Shown: positions 1 through 11,723, numbered from the stretch's first letter. The stretch: DNA of 64,000 bases from Rugalucina vietnamica (GCA_964017185.1 OZ024875.1:25181456-25245455), one strand, 5' to 3'. Numbers and translations: made by a program. The notes: generated by a model not told the origin, from the letters alone.

Positions 1-870
1 AACTTCTTTTATTTTGATTTGTGCCCATTAACTACCATGAACATTTATTCATGCCCATCAATCACCAACTGATGATGGCCATTAAATACCAAACAGAAAC
101 AAATAATGGCCATAATAAAAGTTGCTAAAATCATTGGCATTAAAAAACTCTTGATGATTAATTATGGCCATTAATATATCATTGAATTCTGAATCAGACC
201 ATTCATGGGCATTCACTTTGTTTGTAAAGGGGATGAAAGAAATACTGAGAAAAGTTTCAACTTCTTTCATTTTGATTTGTGCCCATTAACTACCATGAAC
301 ATTTTTTCATGCCCATCAATCACCAACTGATGATGGCCATTAAATACCAAACAGAAACAAATAATGGCCATTATAAAAGTTGCTAAAATCATTGGCATTA
401 AAAAACTCTTGATGATTAATTATGGCCATTAAAATATCATTGAATTCTGAATCAGACCATTCATGGACATTCACTTTGTTTGTAATGGGGATGAAAGAAA
501 TACTGAGGAAAGTTTCAACTTCTTTGATTTTGATTCATGCTCATTAACTACCATGACAATTTATTCATGCCCATCAATCACCCACTAATGATGGCCTTTA
601 AATACCAAACAGTAACAAATAATGGCCATTATAAAAGTTGCTATAATCATAGACATTAAAAAAACTCTTGACGATTAATTATGGCCATTAATAGTATCAT
701 TGGAATTCTGAATTAGATCATTCATGGGCATTAACTTTGTTTGTAATGGGGATGAATAAAATCCATAAAGGTTTTAACTTCTTTCATTTTGATTTATGCC
801 CATTAACTACCATGAACATTTATTTATTAACTACCATGAACATTTATTTAAGCCAAGCAATCACCTATGA
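1..870. repeat. Four tandem 258-bp units rich in ATGGCCAT/GCCCATTA words
   Basis: Near-identical units start at about 1, 259, 517 and 776 (spacing 258, 258, 259); the last is cut short and partly rearranged. Each unit begins AACTTCTTT..TTTTGATT and contains many overlapping words made of TAATGGCCATTA, ATGCCCAT and their complements. ORFs here (for example 82-270 minus) are by-products of the repeat. The array runs off the left edge and abuts the core at 870-1210. Confidence 0.85.
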
Positions 871-1210
871 AAGATGCTTACTGATTACCCATAATCCCAT
901 GCCCTCTGACCTCACTTCCTTTTCCTGTTTCATATAATTTTAGAAAGTAAACAGATATCTAGTCTGAACAAATCTTCAAGTATCTAAGGCATCAGAATGC
1001 CTACAAACAAGAAACTTGAAGAATAAACTGCAGACAGGCTAAGAGATGCTAACAGGAAGAGAAAACTGCAAAAACATTGATGGAAAATGTCAAGGCAAAG
1101 CTTATGTAGAAAACTGTGCGGAATGAAATTCAATGAACATTTCTGGAAAGATAAATTGATATAAGCTAGGACTTGTAAAACGAGATTGTTACACTTGCAG
1201 GTAAGCATTT
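870..1210 (+). mobile_element. Conserved core of an unnamed repeat element, copy A
   Basis: This stretch aligns by eye over more than 200 bp with the reverse complement of 29960-30290. Shared blocks include ATTACCCATAATCCCATG, CTTCCTTTTCCTGTT, ATCTAAGGCATCAGAATG and CAAAAACATTGATGG. It ends near a possible donor (CAGGTAAGC at about 1199), and the other copy has AATGTAAGTTAC at the matching place, so it may descend from a spliced exon. No open frame is shared by both copies and I recognise no protein. It is flanked on both sides by short-word repeats that differ from those of the other copy. Confidence 0.75.
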
Positions 1211-1680
1211 TAGAAGAACTTTGATGCTAATTTGCTAAAATATGAACATTTGTACATGTTGCTCTTATTTATCATACTGCAGATGTGTCTGATTGGGGTT
1301 GGGGTTGTGAGATTCCATATTCTGACCTGAATTTCATTTCAGAGACACTTTCTGGGTACATCCTTCCAATGCAAACAGGCCATTGAAACAACCAAATAGA
1401 TGGCAGCAAACCCATCCCATCCCTTTATTGATTGCAACTGTGTTGGTTGTTCTCAGTAGCAATTTGCTTATATGACTCCTTGCTCTTTATTAATAGTCCT
1501 AAGCTCTTGATAGCTCTTTCACCATGTTAAGGTTTGGCAATTAAGTCTAGCAATAATGTGCATGAAAGCCATAATATGATTCAACAGTAATTCTTGATTC
1601 AGGGCTCTTGTCAGGGTCTACACTGCACAGCCTATGGACATGGTCTAGATTAATGGCCTATAACAGTCCCTTCCCCCATT
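1211..1680. other. Unclassified stretch inside element A
   Basis: It lies between the conserved core and the second word-rich block. It contains acceptor-like ACTGCAG (about 1280) and TTTCAG (about 1340) but no recognisable coding. It probably belongs to the same element as its neighbours. Confidence 0.4.
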
Positions 1681-2560
1681 TCATAATGGCCATTATTTTT
1701 TTGTTTCCATTACTTTCGACCCATTACTGGACCTGTCCCCCCACCCATTAACCACATTGTAGGGTTACGGTAATGGGCATGATTTGGATTAATGGGCATT
1801 AGAATAATGGGCATTAAAATTTTCAATGCCTGGGATTTTTCACCATTGTTTGGCCATTAGAAAATTAATGCCCATTAACAATATTTAAGGGGTTTAATGG
1901 GCATTAGAATAATGTGCATTAAAATTTTCAATGCCCGGGATTTTTCCACATTGTTTGGCCATTAGAAAATTAATGCCCATTAACAATATTTAAGGGGTTT
2001 ACTGTAATGGGCATGGTTTTGCTATGAAAAAAATACAATTACATTTTCATGGCCATTTTCAGGCAGATATTTTGACCATTAACTTGCCATTTTATTTTTA
2101 ATGCCCATTAAATTTATTTGGATAATGGGCATGGTAAAACAGTGGAAAAAATTCTCTTTCCCATTAATCCAAACTCATGCCCATCACAATGTCGCTTTTA
2201 ATGGCCACTGCCCATTAAATTATGCCATGAAAAATAGTAATGGGTCATGACTTTAGAAATTATAAAAAAATCATGGTAACCATTAAAAAATTAATGGCTA
2301 CCATTAAAAAATTAATGCCCATGAGTATACATTTTTGTAATGGTCATTATTTCTCTAGTAATTAACCCTGAAAAATTAATGCTCACATTTGTCCATTTAT
2401 GGCCATGAATGACTTCTTTAATGGCCATAACTCTCCCATTAACAGTAATTTAATGTCATTTTAATGTCATTTTAATGGTTTATTAATGCCCATCACAATG
2501 TCGCTTTTAATGGGTGATGTTAATGGCTCAAGCCATGAGTTTTCATGGCTGATTCATGGT
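1680..2560. repeat. Word-rich block built from AATGGGCATT / ATGGCCAT / CATGCCCAT
   Basis: Dozens of short related words in both orientations tile this block. One 105-bp segment is directly duplicated (units starting at about 1791 and 1896, each with AATGGGCATTAGAATAATG and TTAATGCCCATTAACAAT). No coding is seen. It forms the right flank of element A. Confidence 0.75.
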
Positions 2561-2571
2561 TGATCTGGCAG

Positions 2572-2996
2572 TAGTGACCCTAGGATGACCTTGACCTATT
2601 TTACGGCAAGGTCAATTTTGGAAACATAGGCTTTTACATGGGAAAAGGCGAAAACAATGGATATTTTGGAAACTGTTGCAGCCTGAGACCTGAAAGTTGC
2701 TAGATGCAGACAACTAATGGAGTCAGTGAAGGTAAGTAATTAATGAAGGCCAAGGTCATGTCTTGCCCTTGACTCAAGGTCATTTCAATATCAAAATTAA
2801 AATTATGGTTTTCTCAGAAATCACTGGGTTTGGAAACTATTGCAACCCGAGACCTGAAACTTTGCAGATGCAGACAACTTATGAAGTCAATAAAGGTGTG
2901 TGAGTATTCAAAGTCAAGGTCATTTCATGATGACTAAATACTCCAAGATCAGGCTTCAGGTGAGCGTTCTCAGGACCAGATGTCCTCTGGTTGAGT
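2572..2996 (+). mobile_element. AGCTCACCTGAG-family element, truncated 3' part
   Basis: It starts in the family's GATGACCTTGACCTATTTTA segment and runs to the family 3' end (CAGGTGAGCG..CAGGACC..GTCCTCTGGT). The interior is diverged: it has CAAGGTCA motifs but lacks the CAAGATGGCC block. It is an old 5'-truncated copy. Confidence 0.75.
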
Positions 2997-3622
2997 TTGG
3001 TGTGAGAAAATAAAGTGAATATGTTTAATTTGGTTTTCCTGTAACCATGGCAACTGTTTGAAGAGTCTTGGCCAAATGCTTTTTCCCAGTGCTCTTTTGT
3101 TGCTAGGCAACAGGAAATAGAGCAGATGACTAGGTGTTGAACTGTCTCGCAGAGGGCCAATTGAATTTATGTTTCAAGAGAAATAAGTCAAACTTTAATG
3201 AGGTGGTCAAACAAAAAAATATTATCAATATTGCATTACTTATTGAATGACTCTAGTATCTAAGCAAAGAGCACAATAGTTGCATTGGTCGGTAACAAGT
3301 TTCATGCTGATAAACAGAATCAGAAGCTTATATAATAAATAATCAAATATAACAAATCCTGCTAAAATAAGCCATTTACTTGCGGTCGGTTTGTTGCAAG
3401 CTTGTTTACTGTACATAAAAACTTGTTGCCTGTAGGTAAAGACAGACCATTGTGAAATGCGTATCTGCTGAAATATTTTCTTTATTTACATGGTATGCTG
3501 GCTTATCCAGGCCCTGTATGTTTTCAACTTTTAAGCAAAAATATGAAAACAAATTCTCTCAAAAGAAAATCTTCATTTTTAACAACTGTCAAAGTCTCTG
3601 TATTTTTCATGGGCATGTTTTT
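2997..3622. other. Unremarkable intergenic or intronic DNA
   Basis: AT-rich sequence with no repeat family, RNA gene or exon that I can support. ORFs at 3452-3731 run into the adjoining repeat and look like chance frames. Confidence 0.5.
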
Positions 3623-5153
3623 AGCTCACCTGAGCCGAAGGCTCACAGGTGAGCTTATAGTATACCCATGCTCTGGCGTCCGTCGTCGTCCGTCGTCCGT
3701 TGTTCACAATTTCAAAGATCTTCTCCTCTGAAACCACTTGGCCAATCAAAGCTAAACTTCATGTGGAGCATCCTTAGGAAGGGGGAACGAAAGTTTGTAT
3801 AAATGGTCCAGGTCACATGACCAAGATGGCCGCCATGGCTATAAATAGCAAAAACCTTTAAAAATCTTCATCTCCAGAACCAGAAGGCCTATGATTTTGA
3901 AACTTGGCATGAAGCATCAGGCAATGGAGCTCTACAAAGTTTGTATAAATCATGACCCTGGAATGACCTTGACTTTTTTTACAGCAAGGTCAACTTAGGC
4001 GGCCCATGCATTTGAATGGGAAAAAATAGGAAAATGTCAATTAATGGCAAAAAACTTGCTAGGAATGAGCAAATGGACAGAATATTCATGTTTATGAAAA
4101 TATTTTGGGCCCAGAGGGTTGTCTGCCCCTGCCCCTGGGCTATATATATGTGTATGACCATAATATTCAAACAGCTTCTTCTCTGAAACCACTTGGCCAA
4201 TCAATGCCAAACTTTATGTGGAGCATTCTTAGGATGAGTGAATGAAACAGTGCATAAATGGTCCAGGTCACATGACCAAGCTGGCCGCCATGGCTATAAA
4301 TAGCAAAAACCTTTAAAATTCTTCTTCTCCAGAACCAGAAGGCCTGTGATTTTGAAACTTGGCATGAAGCATCAGGCAATGGAGCTCTACAAAGTTTATA
4401 TAAATCATGACCTTGGGATGACCTTGACCTTTTTTACGGCAAGGTCAACTTAGGTCGCTCATTCATTTGAATGGGAAAAAAATAGGAAAATGTCATTTCA
4501 TGGAAAAGAAACTTGCTAGGAATGAGCAAATGGACAGAAGATTTTTGTTCATGAAAATATTTTGGGCCCAGAGGGTTGTCTGCCCCTGCCCTGGGGCTAT
4601 ATACATGTATGACCATAATATTCAAACATCTTCTTCTCTGAAACCGCTTGGCCAATCAAAGCCAAACTTTATGTGAAGCATTCTTAGGAAGAGTGAATGA
4701 AAGTTTGTATAAATATTCCAGGTCACATGACCAAGATGGCCACCATGGCTATAAATAGCAAAAAAACTTTAAAAATCTTCTTCTCCAGAACCAGAAGGCT
4801 TCTCCAGAACCAGATTTTGAAACTTGGCATAAAGCATCAGGCAATGGAGCTCTACAAAGTTTATATAAATCATGACCCTGGGATGACCTTGACCTTTTTT
4901 ACAGCAAGGTCAACTTAGGTTGTCCACACATTCGAATGGGGAAAATTGTTACAATGTCATTTGAAGGGCAAAACTTGCAGTAAATTGGCAAATGGACTGA
5001 ATCTTTATGATTTAAAAAAGAAATTGACTCCAGAGGTTGCTCTGACCCTGCCCTGGGGTTTTATACATGTATATTACCATTCTAGTCAAACAAGTTTATT
5101 GGTATATATCTCAGGTCTCAGGTGAGCGTTTACAGGACCATTGGTCCTCTGGT
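3623..5153 (+). mobile_element. AGCTCACCTGAG-family element with three ~456-bp internal units
   Basis: The 5' end is a hairpin (AGCTCACCTGAGCC / GGCTCACAGGTGAGCT, 3623-3654) followed by a CGTCCGTC-rich stretch. Internal units repeat with GGTCACATGACC at 3811, 4266 and 4721. Each unit has, in order, GGCCAATCAA, GGTCACATGACC, CAAGATGGCCGCC, CTATAAATAG, CCAGAACCAG, TGACCTTGACC..GCAAGGTCAAC and a GGGGCTATATACATG stretch. The 3' end is CTCAGGTGAGCG, a hairpin AGGACCATTGGTCCT, then CTGGT. It has no coding capacity and is non-autonomous. The 3' hairpin-plus-CTGG ending and insertion next to T suggest a Helitron/Helentron-like origin (inference). Confidence 0.85.
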
Positions 5154-5197
5154 TGTATTAAATGTGTAATATCTGTCCTATTATTGTATATATTCAG

Positions 5198-5359
5198 ACG
5201 GAGCCCCTGAGTGTGACTGACCCCAACTCCCACTCTAACCCTGAGGAGTGCCTTGTGACTCATATCTCACTGATCTGGGATGTAGACTTTGGGCGTACTG
5301 TGCTGAGTGGCTGTGTAGAGTTGATGGTGGAGAAACAGACTCCCACGGCTGACAAACTG
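5198..5359 (+). CDS. LTA4H: LTA4H exon (N-terminal region), leukotriene A4 hydrolase / aminopeptidase
   Basis: The acceptor is TATATATTCAG and the donor CTG|GTAAGA. The exon is 162 nt (54 codons, phase 0 to 0), beginning TEPLSVTDPNSH and containing LIWDVDFGRTVLSGCVELMV. This matches the first beta-strands of the N-terminal saddle domain of M1 aminopeptidases (human LTA4H has HLRCSVDFTRRTLTGTAALTV there). An ATG at 5162 is in frame, but the acceptor-like tract suggests the true start codon is in an earlier exon that I cannot identify. The encoded enzyme family is a cytosolic zinc aminopeptidase and, in vertebrates, also the epoxide hydrolase producing LTB4. Whether this species makes LTB4 cannot be told from sequence. 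Confidence 0.9.
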
Positions 5360-5572
5360 GTAAGACAGGAGGAGCCCAATACTGACCTCACCATATAGCC
5401 ATAGATCATGGTTTCTCATTGAGGAAGTACACAGATTGTAGTGTGTAAAAATCTTAGATGCTGTATATAATTATCTACCAAGTTAAATACATCAAAGACA
5501 GTTTTTCTTGCAAACGTTACAAAATACTGCAAGTAAATGGAGACTATATGTATTCTAATGAACTGCATTTTT

Positions 5573-8011
5573 AGCTCACCTGAGCCATCAGGCCCACAAG
5601 GTGAGCTTATAGTATACCCATGCTCCGTCGTCCGTCCGTCCGTCCGTTCGTCGTCCGTCCGTCCGTCGTCCACCATTTTCAAAGATCTTCTTCTCTGAAA
5701 CAGCTTGGCCAATCAAAGCCAAATTTTACATGAAGCATCTATGGGAAGGGGGAACCAATGTTTATATGAATAATCCAGGTCACATGACCAAGATGGCCGC
5801 CATGCCCATATATGGTAAAAACCCTTAAAAAATCTTCTTCTCCCGAACCAGTAGACCGATTTCAACAAAACTTGGCATGAAGCATCAATGGCTCAAGCAC
5901 TACAATGTGTATATAAATTATGACCCTGTGATGACCTTGACCTATTTTACAGCAAGGTCAACATATGTCACCAATGCATTTGAATGGGGAAAACTTTTAA
6001 GATGTCATTTAAAGTGAAAATCTTGCAGGAAATGGGCAGTAGGACTGAATATTAATGATTCTGAAAAAAATTGGACCCCAGGGGCTCGTGTGCCCCCACC
6101 CCGGGGCAATATACATGTATATCTTCACTATATTCAAATGTCTTCTCCTCTGAAACCGCTTGACCAATCAAAGCCAAATTTTATGTAAAGCATCAATAGG
6201 AAGGGATAACCAATGTGTATATAAATAATCCAAGTCGCATGACCAAGATGGCCGCCGTGCCCATATATGGTAAAAACCCTTCAAAAATCTTTTTCTCTGG
6301 AACCGGTGGACCAATTTCAATGAAACTTGGCATGAAGCATCGATGGCTAAAGCACTACAATGTATATATAAATCATGACCCTGTGATGACCTTGACCTAT
6401 TTTACGGCAAGGTCAACATAGGTCGCCAATGCATTTGAATGGGGAAAACTTTTAAAATGACATTTAAAGTGAACGTCTTGCAGGAAATGGGCAGTAGGAC
6501 TGAATATTAATGATTCTGAAAAAAATGGACCCCGGGGGCTCATGTGCCCCCACCCCGGGGCAATATACATGTATATCTTCACTATATTCAAACGTCTTCT
6601 CCTCTGAAACCGCTTGACCAATCAAAGCCAAATTTTATGTAAAGCATCAATAGGAAGGGATAAGCAATGTGTATATAAATAATCCAGGTCACATGACCAA
6701 GATGGCTGCCATGCCCATATATGGTAAAAACCCTTCAAAAATCTTTTTCTCTGGAATCGGTGGACCAATTTCAATGAAACTTGGCATGAAGCATCGATGG
6801 CTAAAGCACTACAATGTATATATAAATCATGACCCTCTGATGACCTTGACCTATTTTACGGCAAGGTCAACATAGGTCGCCAATGCATTTGAATGGGGAA
6901 AACTTTTAAAATGACATTTAAAGTGAAAGTCTTGCAGGAAATGGGCAGTAGATCTGAATATTAATGATTCTGAAAAAAAAATGGACCCCAGGGGCTCATG
7001 TGCCCCCACCCCAGGGCAATATACATGTATATCTTCACTATATTCAAACGTCTGCTCCTCTGAAACCACTTGACCAATCAAAGCCAAATTTTATGTAATG
7101 CATCAATAGGAAGGGATAACCAATGTATATATAAATAATCCAGGTCACATGACCAAGATGGCCGCCATGCCCAAATATGGTAAAAACCCTTCAAAAATCT
7201 TTTTCTCTGAAACCGTTGGACCAATTTCAATGAAACTTGGCCTGAAACATTGAAGGCTAAAGCACTACAATGTATATATAAATCATGACCCTGTGATGAC
7301 CTTGACCTATTTTATGGCAAGGTCAACATAGGTCACCAATGCATTTGAATGGGGAAAACTTTTAAAATGTCATTTAAAGTGAAAGTCTTGCAGGAAATGG
7401 GCTAAAGGACTGACTATTAATGATTCTGACAAAAAATGGACCACAGGGGCTCATATGCCCCCACCCCGGGGCAATATACTTGTATATCTCCATAATATTC
7501 AAACATGTGCTCCTCTGAAACCACTTGGCCAATCAAAGCCAAATTTTATGTGAAGCATCTAAAGGATGGGGTAATCAATGTGTATATAAATAATCCAGGT
7601 CACATGACCAAGATGGCCGCCAGGCCCATATATGGTAAAAATCTCTCAAAAATCTTCTTCTCCGGAACCAGTGGACAGATTTCAAGGAAACTTGGCTTGA
7701 AGCATCGATGGCTCAAGTACTACAATGTGTATATAAATCATGACCCTGTGATGACCTTGACCCAGTTTATGGCAAGGTCAACATGGGTTGCCAATGCATT
7801 TGAATGGGAATAACTGTTTAAATGTCATTTGAAGGAAAAAGCCAGCAGGAAATTGGCAAATGGACAAAATATTGATTATTCTGAAAAAGAAAATGGCCCA
7901 AGGGCTTCATCTGCCCCTGCACTGGGATTAAATACCATAATATTCAAACATGTTTATTGGTATATGCTGCAGATCTCAGGTGAGCGTTTACAGGACCATT
8001 GGTCCTCTGGT
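5573..8011 (+). mobile_element. AGCTCACCTGAG-family element with five ~456-bp internal units
   Basis: This is the longest uninterrupted member here. It has a 5' hairpin at 5573-5607 and a CCGTCCGTCC tract. Units repeat with the GGTCACATGACC position at 5778, about 6232 (variant AGTCGCATGACC), 6687, 7143 and 7598, a spacing of 454-456 bp. Unlike 3623-5153, the word after CAAGATGGCCGCC is CCATATATGG rather than CTATAAATAG. It ends with CTCAGGTGAGCG, the AGGACCATTGGTCCT hairpin and CTGGT. The short ORFs inside each unit (for example 6215-6421, 6669-6875) are translations of the repeat and are not genes. Confidence 0.88.
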
Positions 8012-8055
8012 ATGTTGACTGTTTTGCTAAAAATGTTGTAATGTTAATTACTGTG

Positions 8056-8520
8056 TTAGTTACAAGTACAAAAGTACAAAACTTTATTCGGTATAAAACA
8101 TAATACAATGTTTATAACCACAATACAATAGCAATACAGTGAAGACAGTGTATGTTGAAAATATATACAGTTAGCAGAAGAGCAAAAATGTAACATATAC
8201 AGTTTATGAATACAATATTAAAATGGTTACATTTGGTCAAAATATTATTTAAATCATATACATTGTACTATTACGTTTTTGAAATGTGAAATATATATAT
8301 ATTTACTTAGACTTGTTACAGAATGTTTTGATGTTTTTAGGAGAAGTGTTTCAATTTTCATGAATGTCAGCCAATGGCAAAAGTATGGCTTCAGAAATTT
8401 CCTTCATAGATCTCTATAGTAAGGACAAACTAATAGGAAATGATACTCTTCTTCGACCTTACCCATATTACAAAACTGACATATTCTCTGGTTTTTTGCT
8501 GTGTCGATTTATCTGCCAGT
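8056..8520 (-). mobile_element. LINE retrotransposon 3' end (truncated)
   Basis: On the minus strand, 8425-8490 translates to RICQFCNMGKVEEEYHFLLV followed by CPYYRDL and a stop. This is the C-terminal C-x2-C..H..C motif (VE.E.HFL..CP.Y) of many non-LTR retrotransposon polyproteins. Downstream on that strand lie a 3' UTR, an AATAAA and a short TTTTGTACT repeat tail near 8060. The copy is severely 5' truncated, and the in-frame stop shows it is dead. I do not assign a clade. Confidence 0.75.
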
Positions 8521-8607
8521 TACTGTAATGTTAGTTAATGGGGAGAAATAAAGGATACATGTAGGTTAAGTGTTGACACAAAGTTGGCAAACCTCTGATT
8601 TATGAAT

Positions 8608-8835
8608 AGTTGTTCAAAATTAACGATGTTGTTAACGATTCATTAAAATTTCAAACTTTAATATTACAAATACACTGTTAATTTTTGTTGATAAAATGTG
8701 AGAATCCTTTGCATTGCAAAGGATTCTCACATTTTTTCAACAAAAAATAACAGTGTATTTGCTTATGTAGTTGGCATTAACTTAACGAGTTGACGTCTTA
8801 ACGATGACGTTAAGCTAACAAAGTTTTGAACAACT
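8608..8835. mobile_element. Hairpin MITE
   Basis: Inverted ends AGTTGTTCAAAA (8608) and TTTTGAACAACT (to 8835) enclose a nearly perfect palindrome at about 8668-8760. Its arms carry TACACTGTTA, TGTTGA and ATGTGAGAATCCTTTGCA. The ~230-bp element lies 71 bp upstream of an LTA4H exon and has no coding. Confidence 0.8.
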
Positions 8836-8906
8836 GGCCCCTGATGTTTAATCACTATTTATTTTACTTCTGTTATTCATAACTCTGACTATTTTTTCAT
8901 GATCAG

Positions 8907-9046
8907 GTTTTAGATTCTAAAGATCTCCATATCTCCAGTATAACAGAGAAAGGTGGTGAAGAATACCTACAGTACAGTCTCAGCGAACCTTACGAAGTCT
9001 TTGGCTCAAGATTGGAAATCAAACTACCAGCAGGCATGGAGAAGAA
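8907..9046 (+). CDS. LTA4H: LTA4H exon, N-terminal domain
   Basis: The acceptor is CATGATCAG and the donor GAAGAA|GTAAGA. The exon is 140 nt (phase 0 in, phase 2 out). It encodes VLDSKDLHISSITEKGGEEY followed by a segment with EVFGSRLEIKLPAGMEK. It aligns with human LTA4H VLDTKDLTIEKVVINGQEV and EISLPIALSK. The split AA|A lysine codon is completed by the next exon at 18305, which confirms the join. It lies within the saddle-like N-terminal domain; no catalytic residues are expected here. An intron of more than 9 kb follows, filled with repeats. Confidence 0.92.
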
Positions 9047-9690
9047 GTAAGACTTAAAATTACAGGATATGATTTGACCTTGATCACTCAGATTTGTTAA
9101 ACAAGTAGAATTTTCATGAAAGTCTGCTACACTCATGACTAAGTTATTTACAAACTACTGCTTTTGGCGAATAGAAAAAGTATGTTTGCTCCCCTACCTC
9201 TATTAGGGTTACAACAATATAATTATTTCTTGATACTATATAATCATAATATTTGTGTCATGATACAATATGTATTTCAATAAAATTTCTGATATGAGGA
9301 AGCAGTTTTAAGCGAAGAAGTTCTTCAAAACCAGCAGTAACGAATACATAATACTAACGAATACATAATGGTAACTCCCCCACCCCCTAGGCCCACCGCC
9401 CCCGACCCATACATGCTCGCTGACACTGATACGATGAACCTGCCTTCCCGAATAAAAGAGAGCAACCACAACAAGTACTACTTATAAATTTGTATTTGCA
9501 AACAGCACTGTCTAAAACCATGGGGAGGGGGGAGTGTAGTAGAATGTAGTAGAATGACAGATCTATTTTATAACAGTATACAGAGCTGACTTGTATACTC
9601 AATCTAGGACTTGATCGCGGACATTGAGGGTCAGGTCCTCGGTCCTAGATGGAAAATAGAATATCATTCTTCAATAATATTAAAAAAAAA
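9047..9690. other. Intron, no recognised feature
   Basis: AT-rich intron with a (GAATACATAATACTAAC)-like short direct duplication near 9345-9368 and an A-tract near 9680. No exon, RNA gene or known repeat was seen. Confidence 0.4.
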
Positions 9691-10370
9691 AAAAAGAGAT
9701 GTCCTAGATCTTGACCTCTTGCCCCACCCTGGACGTGGACCCTAGAGTCTAATGTCATTCGGCACAAGGCAAACCTTATAGAGTACCTATGGTGCAAGCG
9801 TGAATGATTTCTAAACATGGTCATGAAGAAAAGTACAGAAAATAAAATTTTTAAAGAAGTTCTAGACTTTGACCTCTAGCCCACCCCCACACATTGACCC
9901 CTAGTGTCTGAACCTTACATGGTACCTATGGTCTAAGTATGAATGCTTTCTGACAAGACTTTGTGGATGTCAAGAAAATAGACTTACAGAAAATTTATCA
10001 TGGTATCTATCATTTTATAAATGTGTCCTAGATTTTGACCTCTAGCCCCACCCCTGGGGATGGTACCCAGGATTGGGTGACATGGAATATGAAAGCAAAC
10101 CCTATAGGGTATCTATGAACTAAATAAAAACACATCCCTATGATTGTTTGTTAAGATATGGACTAAGAGAAGAAACATTAACATTGTAAACAGCACAATT
10201 TAAAGGTGACCTAGATTTTGACCTCCAGCCCCACCCCCAGGCATGGATCCTGGGGTCCAAACTCCTGGAAACAAAGCAAACCCTATAGGGTACCTATGGT
10301 TTAAATATTAATGGTTTCTGACCACTGGATCATGAAATATACACTTCTAGAGAAACTTTAACAAAAACTT
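9690..10370. repeat. Diverged four-unit tandem repeat (~160-185 bp)
   Basis: Units begin at about 9700, 9859, 10024 and 10205 with CTAGATTTTGACCTCTAGCCC-like text. They continue with a CACCCC stretch and a GCAAACC.TATAGGGTACCTATGG block. The copies are strongly diverged, and the array is probably the interior of an old transposon. Confidence 0.7.
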
Positions 10371-10856
10371 TGACCGGGGGGTATAATAAAGTGTAATATG
10401 TGGGTGATCCAATAAAGAGTAAGACTTTTCTCCTCTTTCATTTACCCTGTTGACTGTCTCAAATGTACAATTTTCATCTACTAGATGCACATCTGATCTC
10501 TTTACAGAGCATGTTTTATCACATTTGCTCAACAACTTTTGTTGCTATGGTTAATTGACTCCTCTGTCAGCAAGGTATAACCACGCCCACCCCTATTTCC
10601 TTAGACAAACATTGTGTTTTTGCACCTATATTTACCTGTAAAAAGCATGTGTTGGTTTGTTTGTCTAACCCACGTGTTGTCTAATCGTCATTGACCGTTA
10701 GCTAATGTGCTGATTTGAATGGTCAATTTAAAATTGAATACTAATGATGGTCTGACGGAGGACTCAATTGAGAACTACTCACACAGTATCTATGGCCACT
10801 ATTTGTCCTTTGAACAAATGAAGCCTATTAAAATAGAGTTATGTCACAAATTTTAA
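10371..10856. other. Intron, no recognised feature
   Basis: No exon or repeat family can be supported. The minus ORF at 10347-10535 resembles nothing I know. Confidence 0.4.
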
Positions 10857-11723
10857 ACCAGAGGACCAATGGTCCTGTAAACGCTCACCTGAGATCAGCT
10901 GCATATACCAATAAACATGTTTGAATATTATGGTATTTAACTCCAGTGCAGGGGCAGATGAAGCCCTTGGGCCATTTTCTTTTTTCAGAATCTTCAATAT
11001 TCTGTCCATTTGCCAATTTCCTGTTGGCTTTTTCCTTCAAATGACATTTTAACAGTTTTCCCAATTCAGATGCATAGGCAACCCATGTTGACCTTGCCAT
11101 AAACTTGGTCAAGGTCATCACAGGGTCATGATTTATATATACATTGGAGTACTTTAGCCATCGATGCTTCACGCCAAGTTTCCTTGAAATCAGTCTATTG
11201 GTTTCAGAGAAGATGATTTTTGATGGGTTTTTACCATATATGGGCATGGCGGCCATCTTGGTCATATGACCTAGATTATTTATATACACATTGATTCCCG
11301 CATTCTATAGATGCTTCACATAAAATTTGGCTTTGTTTGGCCAAGCGGTTTCAGAGGAGAGACGTTTGAATATTATGGAAATATACATGTATATTGCCCC
11401 AGGGTGGGGGCACATGAGCCCCTGGGGTCCAATTTTTTTCAGAATCATTAATATTCACCCCTACTGCCCATTTCCTGCAAGACTTTCACTTTAAATGACA
11501 TTTTACCCCATTCAAATGCATTGGTGACCTATGTTGACCTTCCCGTAAAATAGGTCAAGGTCATCATATACACATTGTAGTGCTTGAGCCATCGATGCTT
11601 TGTGCCAAGTTTCGATAAAATCGGTCCACCGGTTCTGGAGAAGAAGATTTTTGAAGGGTTTTTACCATATATGGGCATGGCGGCCATCTTGGTCATGTGA
11701 CCTGGATTTTTTATATACATATT
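10857..11723 (-). mobile_element. AGCTCACCTGAG-family element, minus strand, truncated at its 5' end
   Basis: On the + strand it opens with ACCAGAGGACCAATGGTCCT, the reverse complement of the family 3' end. Two units follow, with the GTCATATGACC and GTCATGTGACC words near 11262 and 11692. It stops near 11723 in the middle of a unit, without the 5' hairpin. Confidence 0.82.

Noticed and set aside
5162-5197. ATG at 5162 as the LTA4H start codon
   Set aside because: It is in frame, but the 36 nt up to ATTCAG look like an acceptor tract, and the residues do not match the family N-terminus.
6215-8041. Family of 68-102-codon ORFs (INNPGHMTKMAA..GKNPSKIFFSGT)
   Set aside because: They read the non-coding 456-bp unit; frames are not preserved across subfamilies and end at unit-specific stops.
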